From: Lewinellaceae bacterium
GTDB lineage: Bacteria > Bacteroidota > Bacteroidia > Chitinophagales > Saprospiraceae
NCBI GenBank assembly: GCA_020636375.1
Contig: JACJXZ010000007.1
Location: 248,001-312,000 of the forward strand
Reading direction: 5' to 3'
Length of the DNA stretch: 64,000 bases
The notes under the pieces were generated by a model that was given only the letters and a program-made list of their open reading frames with translations, did not search any database and was not told where the DNA came from. The position numbers were made by a program, and so were the translations under genes. Positions 54,305 through 63,190 of this stretch are shown in pieces; positions within the stretch are counted from its first letter, which is position 1; every line of letters begins with the position of its first letter.

Positions 54305-56586
54305 ATGCCTTTCGATCTCGATATGATCAGGGCCGTCTATAAGGCCTTGCCCCAAAGAGTGGAAGAAGCCAGAAAGAAACTCGGCCGCCCGCTCACGCTG
54401 GCAGAAAAGATTCTTTATTCCCACCTCCACCCCGAATCTCCTCTTCAGAACTACAACCGCGGGAAAGATTACGTTTTTTTCGCGCCGGACCGCGTGGCCA
54501 TGCAGGACGCTACCGCCCAGATGGCCCTGCTGCAGTTCATGACCGCCGGCCGCGATAAGGTGGCCGTGCCTTCGACCGTGCACTGCGACCACCTCATCGA
54601 GGCGGAAGTGGGCGCCGATAAGGACCTGTCCAAAGCCAATGAAGTCAACAAGGAGGTCTATGACTTCCTGTCCTCCATCTCCAACAAGTACGGCATTGGC
54701 TTCTGGAAACCGGGGGCGGGCATCATCCACCAGATCGTCCTGGAAAACTACGCCTTCCCGGGCGGCATGATGATCGGCACCGACTCGCATACGCCCAACG
54801 CCGGCGGCCTGGGTATGGTCGCTATCGGCGTCGGCGGCGCCGACGCGGTGGACGTCATGGCCGGCATGCCCTGGGAACTGAAGATGCCCAAGCTGATCGG
54901 CGTGAAACTGACCGGCAAGATGAGCGGCTGGACGTCCTCCAAGGATGTCATCCTGAAGGTGGTACGGCATCCTGACCGTCAAAGGCGGCACCGGCGCCAT
55001 CGTGGAATACTTCGGGCCGGGCGCCGAGTCCCTGTCCTGCACCGGCAAAGGCACCATCTGCAACATGGGCGCCGAGATCGGGGCCACTACTTCTACCTTT
55101 GGGTATGACGAGTCGATGAGCCGCTACCTGCGCGCCACCGAACGCGCCGAAGTACTGACCCACTGACGGCGTCCGCGAACACCTGACCGGCGACCCCGAA
55201 TGCTACGCCAATCCGGAGAAATACTTCGACCAGGTCGTCGAGATCAACCTCTCTGAACTCGAGCCCCACATCAACGGCCCCTATACGCCGGACCTGGCCT
55301 GGCCGATCTCCAAATTCGCCAAAGCGGTTAAGGAAAATGGCTACCCCCAGAAGCTGGAGGTGGGCCTGATCGGCTCCTGCACCAACTCTTCTTACGAAGA
55401 TTTGGACCGCGCCGCTTCCCTGGCCCGACAGGCGGTGGCCAAAAAACTGAAGGTGAAATCCGAATTTACCGTGACGCCAGGCTCCGAGCAGATTCGCTAC
55501 ACTGTCGCCCGCGACGGGCAGCTCAGGGACTTCGAAAAGATGGGCGGCGTGGTGCTGGCCAATGCCTGCGGCCCCTGCATCGGCCAATGGGCCCGCCATA
55601 CCGACGACCCCAACCGGGCCAACTCCATCATCACTTCCTTCAACCGGAACTTCTCCAAACGCAATGACGGCAACCCGCAGACGCGCGCCTTCGTCGCCTC
55701 CCCGGAGATCGTCACCGCCATGGCCATCGCCGGCGACCTGACCTTCAACCCCCTGACCGACAGCCTGGTCAACGAAGATGGGCAGCAAGTAAAACTCGAC
55801 CCGCCCAGCGGCATCGAGCTGCCCACCAACGGCTTTGCAGTGGAGGACGCCGGATTCCAGCCGCCGGCAGCCGACGGCAGCAACGTAGAAGTGAAGGTGG
55901 ACCCCACTTCCGACCGCATCGAGTTGCTGACGCCCTTCAAGCCCATCACCCAGGAGCAACTCAAAGGGATGCGCCTGCTGATCAAAGCCAAAGGCAAGTG
56001 TACGACCGACCACATTTCCATGGCCGGCCCCTGGCTGAAATACCGCGGCCACCTGGACAACATTTCCAACAACTGCTTTATCGGCGCCATCAACTACTTC
56101 AACGACCAGGCGAACAAGGTGGCCAATTATGCCGATAGCGATGCACAAGCCGAATTCATGGCGGTGCCCGATTCTGCCCGCAAGTACAAAGCCGCCGGCA
56201 TCAGCACCGTGGTCTTCGGCGAAGAGAACTACGGCGAAGGCTCCTCCCGCGAACATGCCGCGATGGAACCCCGCCACTTGGGAGTCCGGGCAGTGATCGT
56301 GAAATCCTTCGCCCGCATCCACGAGACCAACCTGAAGAAGCAGGGGATGCTGGCCCTGACCTTTGTCAATCCGGCCGATTACGAGAAAATCCGCCAGGAT
56401 GACAAGATCGACCTGCTCGGCTTCGACACCATGGCCCCGGGCAAGAACCTCCGGGTCGCCCTGCACCATAGCGACGGCACCACCGACGCGTTCGAAGTGG
56501 CCCATACCTACAACCAGGCGCAGATCGACTGGGTGCGCGCCGGCTCCGCCCTGAACAAGATTCGGCAGGAACTGGCGGGCGTTTGA
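54305..56586 (+). pseudogene. acn: Aconitate hydratase, interrupted by two frameshifts
   Basis: Aconitase isomerises citrate to isocitrate in the TCA cycle. The reading is that of the mitochondrial-type enzyme (about 760 aa). It starts MPFDLDMIRAVYKALPQRVE in the first frame, switches at about 54962 (KDVILKV to GILTVKGGTGAIVEYF) and again at about 55158-55163 (AEVLT to DGVREHLTGDPECY), then runs open to 56586. Both breaks are single extra bases. Key parts survive: PSTVHCDH, IGTDSHTPNAGGLGM, and the 4Fe-4S cysteines in IGSCTNSSYED and ANACGPCIGQW. Because the enzyme is usually essential and the rest is undamaged, an assembly error is as likely as true decay. Confidence 0.9.
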
Positions 56587-56604
56587 GGAAAATTGAAATT
56601 TTTC

Positions 56605-56763
56605 GTTACTATTTAGCAGCCCTCCGCTTTTTAGCCACGAAGACACAAAAACCTGCCGGCCGCTGGCACAGCAGGCGGGCACTAAGATTGCACAAAGCCT
56701 TGGTGCAATCTTGGCGTCTTGGTGTCTTCGTGGCAAAGGCATCAGGCCCACCTAAATAGTTAC
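56605..56763. repeat. Palindromic element, family B copy 2
   Basis: GTTACTATTTAGCAGCCC at the left and GGGCCTGATGCC reversed at the right end, with inner GCCACGAAGACAC and GTGTCTTCGTGGC arms. It is the inverse orientation of 21256-21386, with a longer centre. Confidence 0.85.
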
Positions 56764-56854
56764 AATTTTTCGCTTGATTGTTCTATGGCTTCTTCGCCAT
56801 CCACGCCGCCATGGATAGCCGGCGAATGCCCACGATAACATGCAGCGCAGAGAA

Positions 56855-56894
56855 AAAACGGCTGCCCTTTCCAACAGGGCGGCCGTTTTCATTT
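56855..56894 (+). terminator. Strong hairpin with flanking A and T runs
   Basis: AAAACGGCTGCCCT (56855-56868) pairs with AGGGCGGCCGTTTT (56876-56889), followed by CATTT. It is terminator-like in both directions but lies ~270 bp after acn, beyond the repeat. The stretch on to 57296 contains a CCGTCCGCCGTC-type microsatellite (57063-57195) and no gene. Confidence 0.6.
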
Positions 56895-57296
56895 AAGCCC
56901 TAACTAAAGTTCGATATACAGGTGCCGGCTGCCCGTCTGAGGTTGGACAGCAGAAAGGAGAAAGCCGAGCGGAGTCGAGGCCGAGCGTGTGCAGGAGGCA
57001 TGGCGTGTCCAACATCAGACTGGTAGCCCAGGCGCCAACTTTTCATCAACTCATTATTTGTATCACCCCCGTCCGCCGCCCGCCCCCGTCCGCCGTCTGC
57101 CCCCGTCCGCCGTCCACCGTCCACCGTCCGCCGTCCCCCGTCCGCCGTCCCCGTCCCCGTCCCCGTCCGCCGTCCGCCGTCCGCCGTCCGCCCCCCTTCC
57201 GTTCCTCCGGAAAAATTCACATTTTGGCCTGGGTGAGCTATAAATTATTATTTTGTGAAACCATATCCTATCCAGCAACCCAAAATCGGTTTACCT

Positions 57297-58592
57297 ATGC
57301 GGCCAACCTTGACTTTGCTCATTTGCTTCTTCGCCGGTTTCCTGCCGGGCCAATCGGTCACTGTCCCCACTTTTCAGAATGAGGTACACCTGGGCGGTGC
57401 CGGCTCGGCCACCGCTACCTTCAGCTTCCCGGAGGATGTATCCCCTTACAATCAGGTGCTGATGCACGTCGACCTGGGCTGCGCGCCCGGTGTCGGCTGC
57501 GACCCCTACGACCGCCTGTCGCGCATCTTTGCCCGTAAAGGCGGGGCCGAATGGGAGATCGCCCGGTACGTGACCCCCTTCGGGATCGGCACCTGCGGGT
57601 GGACGATAGACGTGAGTGCCTACCGGGAGATCCTCAGCGGGGAAGTGGAATTGCATTCCAGCATCGAGACCTGGGCTGGCGGATGGTCTCTGAGCCTGGA
57701 CTTCGAGTTCATCGAAGGGCCCCAGGATTTTAAATACATCGAAGTGCGCAACCTCTGGCACGGCTGGGACAACGCCCTGCAGCGCAGCTACGGCAATTTT
57801 AAAATCGGCGACACGCTCTGGTTCAAGGACGACCTGCCGGTGCGGCAGGCGCTGATCCCGGCAAACGCCGAAAAGGTGATGCTCCGCGTGTACAATACCG
57901 GCCACGGCCAGGGCAATACCGACAACGCCGCCGAATTTCACGAGGTGACGCACACGCTTCGGGTCAATGGGGAAGACGCCTTTCAGCATCACCTCTGGAA
58001 GGCCGACTGCGACCAGAACCCCTGCTCCCCGCAAAACGGCACCTGGCGGTTTCCCCGGGCCGGATGGTGCCCCGGGCAGGACGTCCGGCCGGCAGATTTC
58101 GACGCCACCAGCCTGCTGGCACCCGGCGAGACGGCCAGCTTCGATTACGTGCTGGAGCCGTACCTCAACCGCTGCAGCCCCCTGTATCCCAACTGCAACC
58201 CGGCTTCCGATTGCGCGTTCGGCAATCAGGTCAGCTGCAATTTCGACGGCAACCTGCACACCGAACCGCGTTATGTGATGGCCATCCAGCTGATCGTGAT
58301 GAGCAATTCGCCGCTCACTGGCGTGGCCGAACCCAAAGCGGAAAGGGAGGTGAGCCTTTTCCCCAATCCTTCCTCCGGGGCTTTCCGGCTGGTTTTCCGT
58401 GGGCCGGCATCGGGCGCTGCGGCGCTTGCTGTATATAATATAAACGGACAACAGGTTTATGCCGAACAACTGATAGCCAGGGAGCTGAACAACCACGAGC
58501 TTGATCTCGGGTTTCTGCCAGGCGGGGCCTATTTCCTGGAATTGGCATTCGAAGGTGCAAAATTGTACCAAAAGTTATTCATCCGGCGGTAA
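57297..58592 (+). CDS. T9SS-secreted PNGase F-like peptide-N-glycosidase
   Basis: About 431 aa from ATG 57297 (signal peptide MRPTLTLLICFFAGFLPGQS). Two eight-stranded domains match the PNGase F fold. The N-terminal one has GCDPYDRLSRIFA, with the Asp equivalent to the catalytic one of Flavobacterium PNGase F. The C-terminal one has NTGHGQGNTDNAAEFHEVTH, then HHLWKADCDQNPC and RAGWCPGQD. It should release N-linked glycans from glycoproteins outside the cell. A T9SS sorting domain closes the protein (LFPNPSSGAFRLVF, PGGAYFLEL, KLFIRR). The following gene is another T9SS cargo gene 46 bp downstream. Confidence 0.9.
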   Translation: MRPTLTLLICFFAGFLPGQSVTVPTFQNEVHLGGAGSATATFSFPEDVSPYNQVLMHVDLGCAPGVGCDPYDRLSRIFARKGGAEWEIARYVTPFGIGTCGWTIDVSAYREILSGEVELHSSIETWAGGWSLSLDFEFIEGPQDFKYIEVRNLWHGWDNALQRSYGNFKIGDTLWFKDDLPVRQALIPANAEKVMLRVYNTGHGQGNTDNAAEFHEVTHTLRVNGEDAFQHHLWKADCDQNPCSPQNGTWRFPRAGWCPGQDVRPADFDATSLLAPGETASFDYVLEPYLNRCSPLYPNCNPASDCAFGNQVSCNFDGNLHTEPRYVMAIQLIVMSNSPLTGVAEPKAEREVSLFPNPSSGAFRLVFRGPASGAAALAVYNINGQQVYAEQLIARELNNHELDLGFLPGGAYFLELAFEGAKLYQKLFIRR

Positions 58593-58638
58593 GCAGGAGC
58601 GGGTTCAAAAGAGATTTCACTGAATAAAACCATAAAAC

Positions 58639-60174
58639 ATGAAGCGATTCTTTTATCTCCTGATCCTCGTCCTCGGGCTTCCCGGCCTGGGAAGTTTGTA
58701 TGCCCAGCCGCCCGGCGGCAAGATGTACTTTGCCGACGTATCGGTGTTCAACAACCCCGGCCCCGGGCAGGGCATCGTGCGCTTTTTCCGTTGCGGCAAC
58801 GCCCCTTCCGTCAACATGGCCGACGCCATCACTATGGAAACCTGGGTGAAGCTCACCATACCCACCGACAACCAGAAGGTGATGGGCAAGGTGGACGCCG
58901 ACGGGGGCGCCAATTTCAACGACGGCTACATGCTGGGCATCAACGGCTCCCGCCTAAACCCGGAAATATGGACGCCGGCCAACCAGAGCTTCCAGGAAGG
59001 GTTTATGCCTCCGGTTTCCAGCTGGCACCACGTGGCGGTCACCTACGAGGTGGGCGGCATGTACAGAGGATATGTCGACGGGCAGATGGTCCACGAGCAG
59101 GCGGCGGCCGGCGGGCAGATCGTCAATGACGATTCTGACATGATCGTGGGCATCTCCCCCTGGGATCCCCGCTTCTTCATGACCTTCGGCAGCCTCGACG
59201 AGGTGCGGCTTTGGGACGTGGCCCGCACCCCGGAGCAGATCCGCGACAACATGTTCAAAAACCTGAACGGCGACGAACCGGGCCTGGTGCTGTACCTGAA
59301 CATGGACAACGACGACGGCAGCCAGGTGATGGAGGACCTGTCCAGCCAGCAAAACCACTGCGTGAAGGAAGGTATGGACGAGACCAACATCCTCCCCTCC
59401 ACCTGCCCGCTGGGCAATGCCGCCACCCAGGGCCAGCAGGATCTGTACGGCATCTGGTTCGCCAGCGATCCCTTCCTGCAGGATCCCCGCACCGTGGAAA
59501 CCGATAACGGGCTCAGCCTCTCTTCCTTTTTCATCGGGCAGGACAGTGCCGCCTTTGTCGTCTGGGGCCACAACGGAGCTTCCGGCACCAGCACTGACGG
59601 TCTGCCCGGCAACGCGCCCGCCAACGCGCTGCGCACCGCCCGGGCCTGGCGCACCACAGTATATGGAGAGATTACCCCCACGCTTACCTTCAACCTGGCC
59701 GATGCCGCCGGCGGCGGCGCGGCCCTGCCCAACGACAAGCCGGCCGGCCATTACACGCTGCTGGAACGCGGCGAGGACGGCGAAACCTTCCGCGCGATTG
59801 CTGTCGCTTCCTCGATCAACGGCGATGACGTAACCTTTGAGTTTTACCCGGTCGAGGAAAAGTCGTACGCGCTGGCTGTCGGCGACGACCCCTTCGACCT
59901 GACCGGCTTGCATTCTCCGGACAAGAATAGCCTTTCAGCGAAGGCCTTCCCCAACCCCAGCAACGGGAGTTTCACCCTGGCTGTCCAATTGCCGGCGCCC
60001 CGGGAAATCCGGGTGCAGCTGTTCAACCAGTTGGGAGAGGAAGTCTGTGCCATTACTTCCGGCACCCTGGAAAGAGTATTCCATTTCGGGCCGGATCTTC
60101 CCAACGGCACATATATTCTTCGGGCCCGGGCCGGGGCGGATGTATTCAATGAGCGGGTGGTGGTGCAGCGGTAA
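58639..60174 (+). CDS. T9SS-sorted LamG/concanavalin-like secreted protein
   Basis: This 511-aa protein has a signal peptide (MKRFFYLLILVLGLPGLGSL) and a LamG-type jelly-roll domain at about 35-210. The domain has ITMETWVKLT, SSWHHVAVTYEVGGMYRGYV and GSLDEVRLWDVARTPEQI, the classic LamG end motif. Middle beta-rich domains follow (about 270-420), then a T9SS tail (AFPNPSNGSFTLAVQ, PNGTYILRAR, ERVVVQR). LamG domains bind glycans or proteins. Being directly after the PNGase F-like gene, it may assist in binding glycoprotein substrates; this is inference. Confidence 0.9.
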   Translation: MKRFFYLLILVLGLPGLGSLYAQPPGGKMYFADVSVFNNPGPGQGIVRFFRCGNAPSVNMADAITMETWVKLTIPTDNQKVMGKVDADGGANFNDGYMLGINGSRLNPEIWTPANQSFQEGFMPPVSSWHHVAVTYEVGGMYRGYVDGQMVHEQAAAGGQIVNDDSDMIVGISPWDPRFFMTFGSLDEVRLWDVARTPEQIRDNMFKNLNGDEPGLVLYLNMDNDDGSQVMEDLSSQQNHCVKEGMDETNILPSTCPLGNAATQGQQDLYGIWFASDPFLQDPRTVETDNGLSLSSFFIGQDSAAFVVWGHNGASGTSTDGLPGNAPANALRTARAWRTTVYGEITPTLTFNLADAAGGGAALPNDKPAGHYTLLERGEDGETFRAIAVASSINGDDVTFEFYPVEEKSYALAVGDDPFDLTGLHSPDKNSLSAKAFPNPSNGSFTLAVQLPAPREIRVQLFNQLGEEVCAITSGTLERVFHFGPDLPNGTYILRARAGADVFNERVVVQR

Positions 60175-60182
60175 AGAAGCCT

Positions 60183-60249
60183 GTAACTATTCAGCATCAA
60201 TGGAACAGCCCATTTTCTGCCGCTGGCTTCGATGATGCTGAATAGTTAC
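60183..60249. repeat. Short palindrome with family B-like ends
   Basis: GTAACTATTCAGCATCA and TGATGCTGAATAGTTAC (17 bp, perfect) enclose ~33 bp. The first 12 bases match the termini of the family B elements except for one base. Confidence 0.75.
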
Positions 60250-60394
60250 AGAAGCCTTAGAGATGTTTGCAGGGGGTGCTTTTGAAAGCTGAGTTTTGCA
60301 GCCAAAATGATCCCCTCCAAACATGCTCTTATCTCGGCTTGCGGCTCCCCGATAACTGAATAAAACCTATATTTGCAGTTCCAAATCGAAGCCT

Positions 60395-60745
60395 ATGGAA
60401 GAGTGGGAGTTGGATTTTGAGTGGCTGCAGGTGCGCCACAAGGTGAAAAATGCCTTTGGGCGGGATAGCCTGCCCGGCCTGAACGCGGTCTTGTTCCTCA
60501 TCGGAATACAGGAACTGGGGCGGTTTCAGGATTCCTACACCAAGGAAGAAAAACAGGACCTGATGCACATCGCTGTCTGCCGGTTGCTAAGCTACGACGG
60601 TTATTATGAGTTTGTCGGCCGCGACGCCGACGGCTGGCCCCACTACCGAACGGTAAAACCGGTGCGGGCCAAGGGCTTGGAGGAACAGGAAAAGCTGCTG
60701 AAAGAAAAGGCAGTGCAGTACTTCAGGGAGTTGGAGGAGGAGTGA
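60395..60745 (+). CDS. Small conserved cytoplasmic protein
   Basis: A 116-aa protein starting MEEWELDFEWLQVRHKVKNA, helical, with GLNAVLFLIGIQELGRF, CRLLSYDGYYEFVGRDADGW and a charged helical C-terminus (LLKEKAVQYFRELEEE). There is no signal peptide or membrane segment. It resembles short conserved Bacteroidota proteins of unknown function. It lies 44 bp before the first cyclophilin gene on the same strand and may be co-transcribed. Confidence 0.75.
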   Translation: MEEWELDFEWLQVRHKVKNAFGRDSLPGLNAVLFLIGIQELGRFQDSYTKEEKQDLMHIAVCRLLSYDGYYEFVGRDADGWPHYRTVKPVRAKGLEEQEKLLKEKAVQYFRELEEE

Positions 60746-60789
60746 GGGGAAGTGTCCATTCGTGTAAATGAGTAAATGTGTATAAATAG

Positions 60790-61434
60790 ATGAAAAATCT
60801 TGCATTTTTTACCATTTTAAGCCTGCTGGCCTGGAGTTGCCAGCAAAATTCCCCAGCCTATGCGCTCATAGAGACGGAAATGGGCAACATAAAGGTAGAA
60901 CTGTACGACAGTACGCCGAAGCACAAAGAAAATTTCATCAAGCTGGCGGAGCAGGGGTTTTACGACAGCCTGCTGTTCCACCGGGTCATTCCCGGCTTCA
61001 TGATACAGGGGGGCGACCCGGATTCCAAAACGGCCCGGCCCGGGCAGTCTTTGGGGCAGGGGGGGCCAGGTTACACCATTGACGCCGAGATCGGCGCCGT
61101 ACATACCCGGGGCGCGCTGGCGGCTGCCCGCCTGGCGGACCAGGTCAACCCGCAGCGGGAATCTTCCGGCTCACAGTTCTATATCGTTGCCGGGCAGAAG
61201 TACGGCGAGGACATGCTGAACCAGGTCGAACAGCAAAATGGCATTCAGTATACTCCGGAGCAGCGGAAAGCCTACCTGGAAAACGGCGGCTATCCGCCGC
61301 TCGACGGCGCCTACACCGTCTTCGGGCGTGTGGTGGAAGGGATGGACGTGATCGACAAGATCGCCAACGTGCAGCGGGACCGGATGAACCGCCCCGTGCA
61401 GGATATTCGCATGAAAGTGCGCATTATTGACTGA
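60790..61434 (+). CDS. Cyclophilin-type peptidyl-prolyl isomerase lipoprotein
   Basis: A 214-aa lipoprotein (MKNLAFFTILSLLAWSCQQ, lipobox Cys 17) with a complete cyclophilin domain: FHRVIPGFMIQGGDP, GPGYTIDAE, RGALAAARLADQVNPQRESS, GSQFYIV and YTVFGRVVEGMDVIDKIA. The catalytic Arg of FHRVIPGFMIQGGD is present. It speeds proline isomerisation during folding of periplasmic or outer-membrane proteins. The next gene encodes a second cyclophilin of the same architecture with an added PKD domain. Confidence 0.94.
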   Translation: MKNLAFFTILSLLAWSCQQNSPAYALIETEMGNIKVELYDSTPKHKENFIKLAEQGFYDSLLFHRVIPGFMIQGGDPDSKTARPGQSLGQGGPGYTIDAEIGAVHTRGALAAARLADQVNPQRESSGSQFYIVAGQKYGEDMLNQVEQQNGIQYTPEQRKAYLENGGYPPLDGAYTVFGRVVEGMDVIDKIANVQRDRMNRPVQDIRMKVRIID

Positions 61435-61525
61435 ACGGGCCGAGTGCCTCGGGGGCTAAGTCGCTGATACCCCCGGGACTTTGCTCCCCGGACAACAGTA
61501 CAGGGAAAAAACCTCAACAAATAAG

Positions 61526-62416
61526 ATGAACGTATCGACAATATCCAAATTCAGCCTCCTGGCCATCCTGCTTGCTTCCTGCGCCCGCCCGGTAGCAAGG
61601 TTTCAGGTGGAGGGGCAGAAACGCGTACTGGAGCCCGTGCGGTTCGACAACCAATCTGAGAAGGCTGCCAGCTACCAATGGTCATTCGGGGACGGCGGGA
61701 CTTCGCAGGCCGAATCCCCTACGCATCAGTACAAAGCCTCGGGCACCTATACTATTCAGCTCCGGGCTATCAATAACAAAGGAAAAGAAAAGACTGTGGA
61801 AAAAAAGATCTCTATCGATCCGCCGAAGGCCTGCCTGGCCGAACTGGAGACGGAGTATGGCTCTATGATCATTCAGCTTTATGACGCTACGCCCAAACAT
61901 CAGGATAATTTCGTCAAACTGGCCGAAGAGGGGTTCTACGACAGCCTGCTGTTCCACCGGGTCATTCAGAATTTCATGATCCAGGGCGGCGACCCCGATT
62001 CCAAAGGCGCTCAGCAGGGCCAGCCACTAGGCAGCGGGGGCCCCGGCTACACCGTCGAGGCTGAATTTGTAGACTCTCTCATCCATATCAAGGGCGCTTT
62101 AGCCGCCGCCCGCACCGGCGACGCCGTCAACCCGCAGAAGCGCTCTTCCGGCTCCCAGTTTTACATCGTGCAGGGGCAACAGTTGACGGAGGAGATGCTC
62201 GACCGGATCGAAGCCCAAAAGGGCATCCGGTACAGCAAGGAACAACGGGAGGCCTACCTCGAAATGGGAGGAACCCCTTTTCTCGACCGGGAATATACCG
62301 TCTTCGGCCGGGTGGTGGAAGGCCTTGACGTCCTCGACAAGATCGCAGGGGTGCAAACCGACGGCCGCGACCGGCCGGTGCAGGATGTGGCCATGAAAAT
62401 AAAGCTGATAAGATAA
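61526..62416 (+). CDS. PKD-domain cyclophilin-type isomerase lipoprotein
   Basis: About 296 aa from ATG 61526 (lipoprotein signal MNVSTISKFSLLAILLASC). A PKD domain at about 25-105 (YQWSFGDGGTSQAESPTHQY, then GTYTIQLRAINNKGKE) is followed by a cyclophilin domain (FHRVIQNFMIQGGDPDSKG, GPGYTVEAE, GSQFYIVQGQ, YTVFGRVVEGLDVLDKI). The paired arrangement with the preceding gene indicates duplication, followed by PKD acquisition. The PKD part may tether the foldase to surface or secreted proteins; that is inference. Confidence 0.93.
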   Translation: MNVSTISKFSLLAILLASCARPVARFQVEGQKRVLEPVRFDNQSEKAASYQWSFGDGGTSQAESPTHQYKASGTYTIQLRAINNKGKEKTVEKKISIDPPKACLAELETEYGSMIIQLYDATPKHQDNFVKLAEEGFYDSLLFHRVIQNFMIQGGDPDSKGAQQGQPLGSGGPGYTVEAEFVDSLIHIKGALAAARTGDAVNPQKRSSGSQFYIVQGQQLTEEMLDRIEAQKGIRYSKEQREAYLEMGGTPFLDREYTVFGRVVEGLDVLDKIAGVQTDGRDRPVQDVAMKIKLIR

Positions 62417-62426
62417 CTGACTCTTC

Positions 62427-63188
62427 ATGCAGGAACAAAAAATATTGGGTATCGATGTCGGCGCCTCCGGTATCAAGGGGGCCGTTGTCGATATCGATAG
62501 CGGCGAGTTGCTCAACGAAAGAATCCGGCTGGAAACGCCGGACCCTGCCACCCCTGGCGCCATGGCGGAAACTTTCGCCGAGCTGGTTCGCCAACATGAC
62601 TGGAAGGGGCTGGTCGGATGCGGTTTCCCTTCCATCATCAAGAACGGGGTCGCTTACTCAGCGGCCAACATCAGCGAAGATTGGATCGGCAGAAATGTGG
62701 TGGAAATTTTTTCCCTGGCCTGCGGCTGCCCGGTGGAAGTGCTCAATGACGCCGACGCCGCTGGCCTGGCGGAGATGCAGTTCGGCCTGGGGCAGGGAGA
62801 AATGGGAACAGTCTTGCTTATTACTATCGGCTCCGGCCTGGGTTCCGCCCTTTTCGTCGACGGCCAGTTGGTACCCAATACGGAATTAGGGCATATTTTC
62901 CTGAGAAATCAAAAGCGGGTCGCGGAACAATACGCTTCCAACAATGCCCGGAAAAGGGAAGACCTCAGCTGGGAAGAGTGGGGAATCCGCTTTAACGAAT
63001 ACCTGCAGTCCATCGAACGGGTACTCAACCCGGACCTGATCCTGCTGGGCGGCGGCACCAGCAAGCGGTTCGACAAATACGAGGGATACCTGGACCTCCG
63101 GACGCCGGTCAAACCGGCGGAACTGCTGAACGCTGCCGGGACCATCGGCGCGGCAACCTATGCCTACCAACAGTCCCGGAAGCACTGA
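62427..63188 (+). CDS. ROK-family sugar kinase, polyphosphate-glucokinase-like
   Basis: This 253-aa kinase has the phosphate-binding GIDVGASGIKGAVVD at 8-22, the sugar-binding NDADAAG, LLITIGSGLGSALFVDG, and an ELGH catalytic/His motif, all in the PpgK order. Length and motifs fit strictly polyphosphate/ATP glucokinase (glucose to glucose-6-phosphate). A zinc-type ROK cysteine cluster is absent, as in PpgK. It begins 10 bp after the PKD-cyclophilin stop and could be co-transcribed. Confidence 0.87.
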   Translation: MQEQKILGIDVGASGIKGAVVDIDSGELLNERIRLETPDPATPGAMAETFAELVRQHDWKGLVGCGFPSIIKNGVAYSAANISEDWIGRNVVEIFSLACGCPVEVLNDADAAGLAEMQFGLGQGEMGTVLLITIGSGLGSALFVDGQLVPNTELGHIFLRNQKRVAEQYASNNARKREDLSWEEWGIRFNEYLQSIERVLNPDLILLGGGTSKRFDKYEGYLDLRTPVKPAELLNAAGTIGAATYAYQQSRKH

Positions 63189-63190
63189 TC

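Noticed and set aside
56766..56850. A short protein-like minus-strand frame (ALHVIVGIRRLSMAAWMAKKP).
   Set aside because: Only about 21 codons, no start signal, and the surrounding sequence is repeat and terminator; chance is the simpler explanation.
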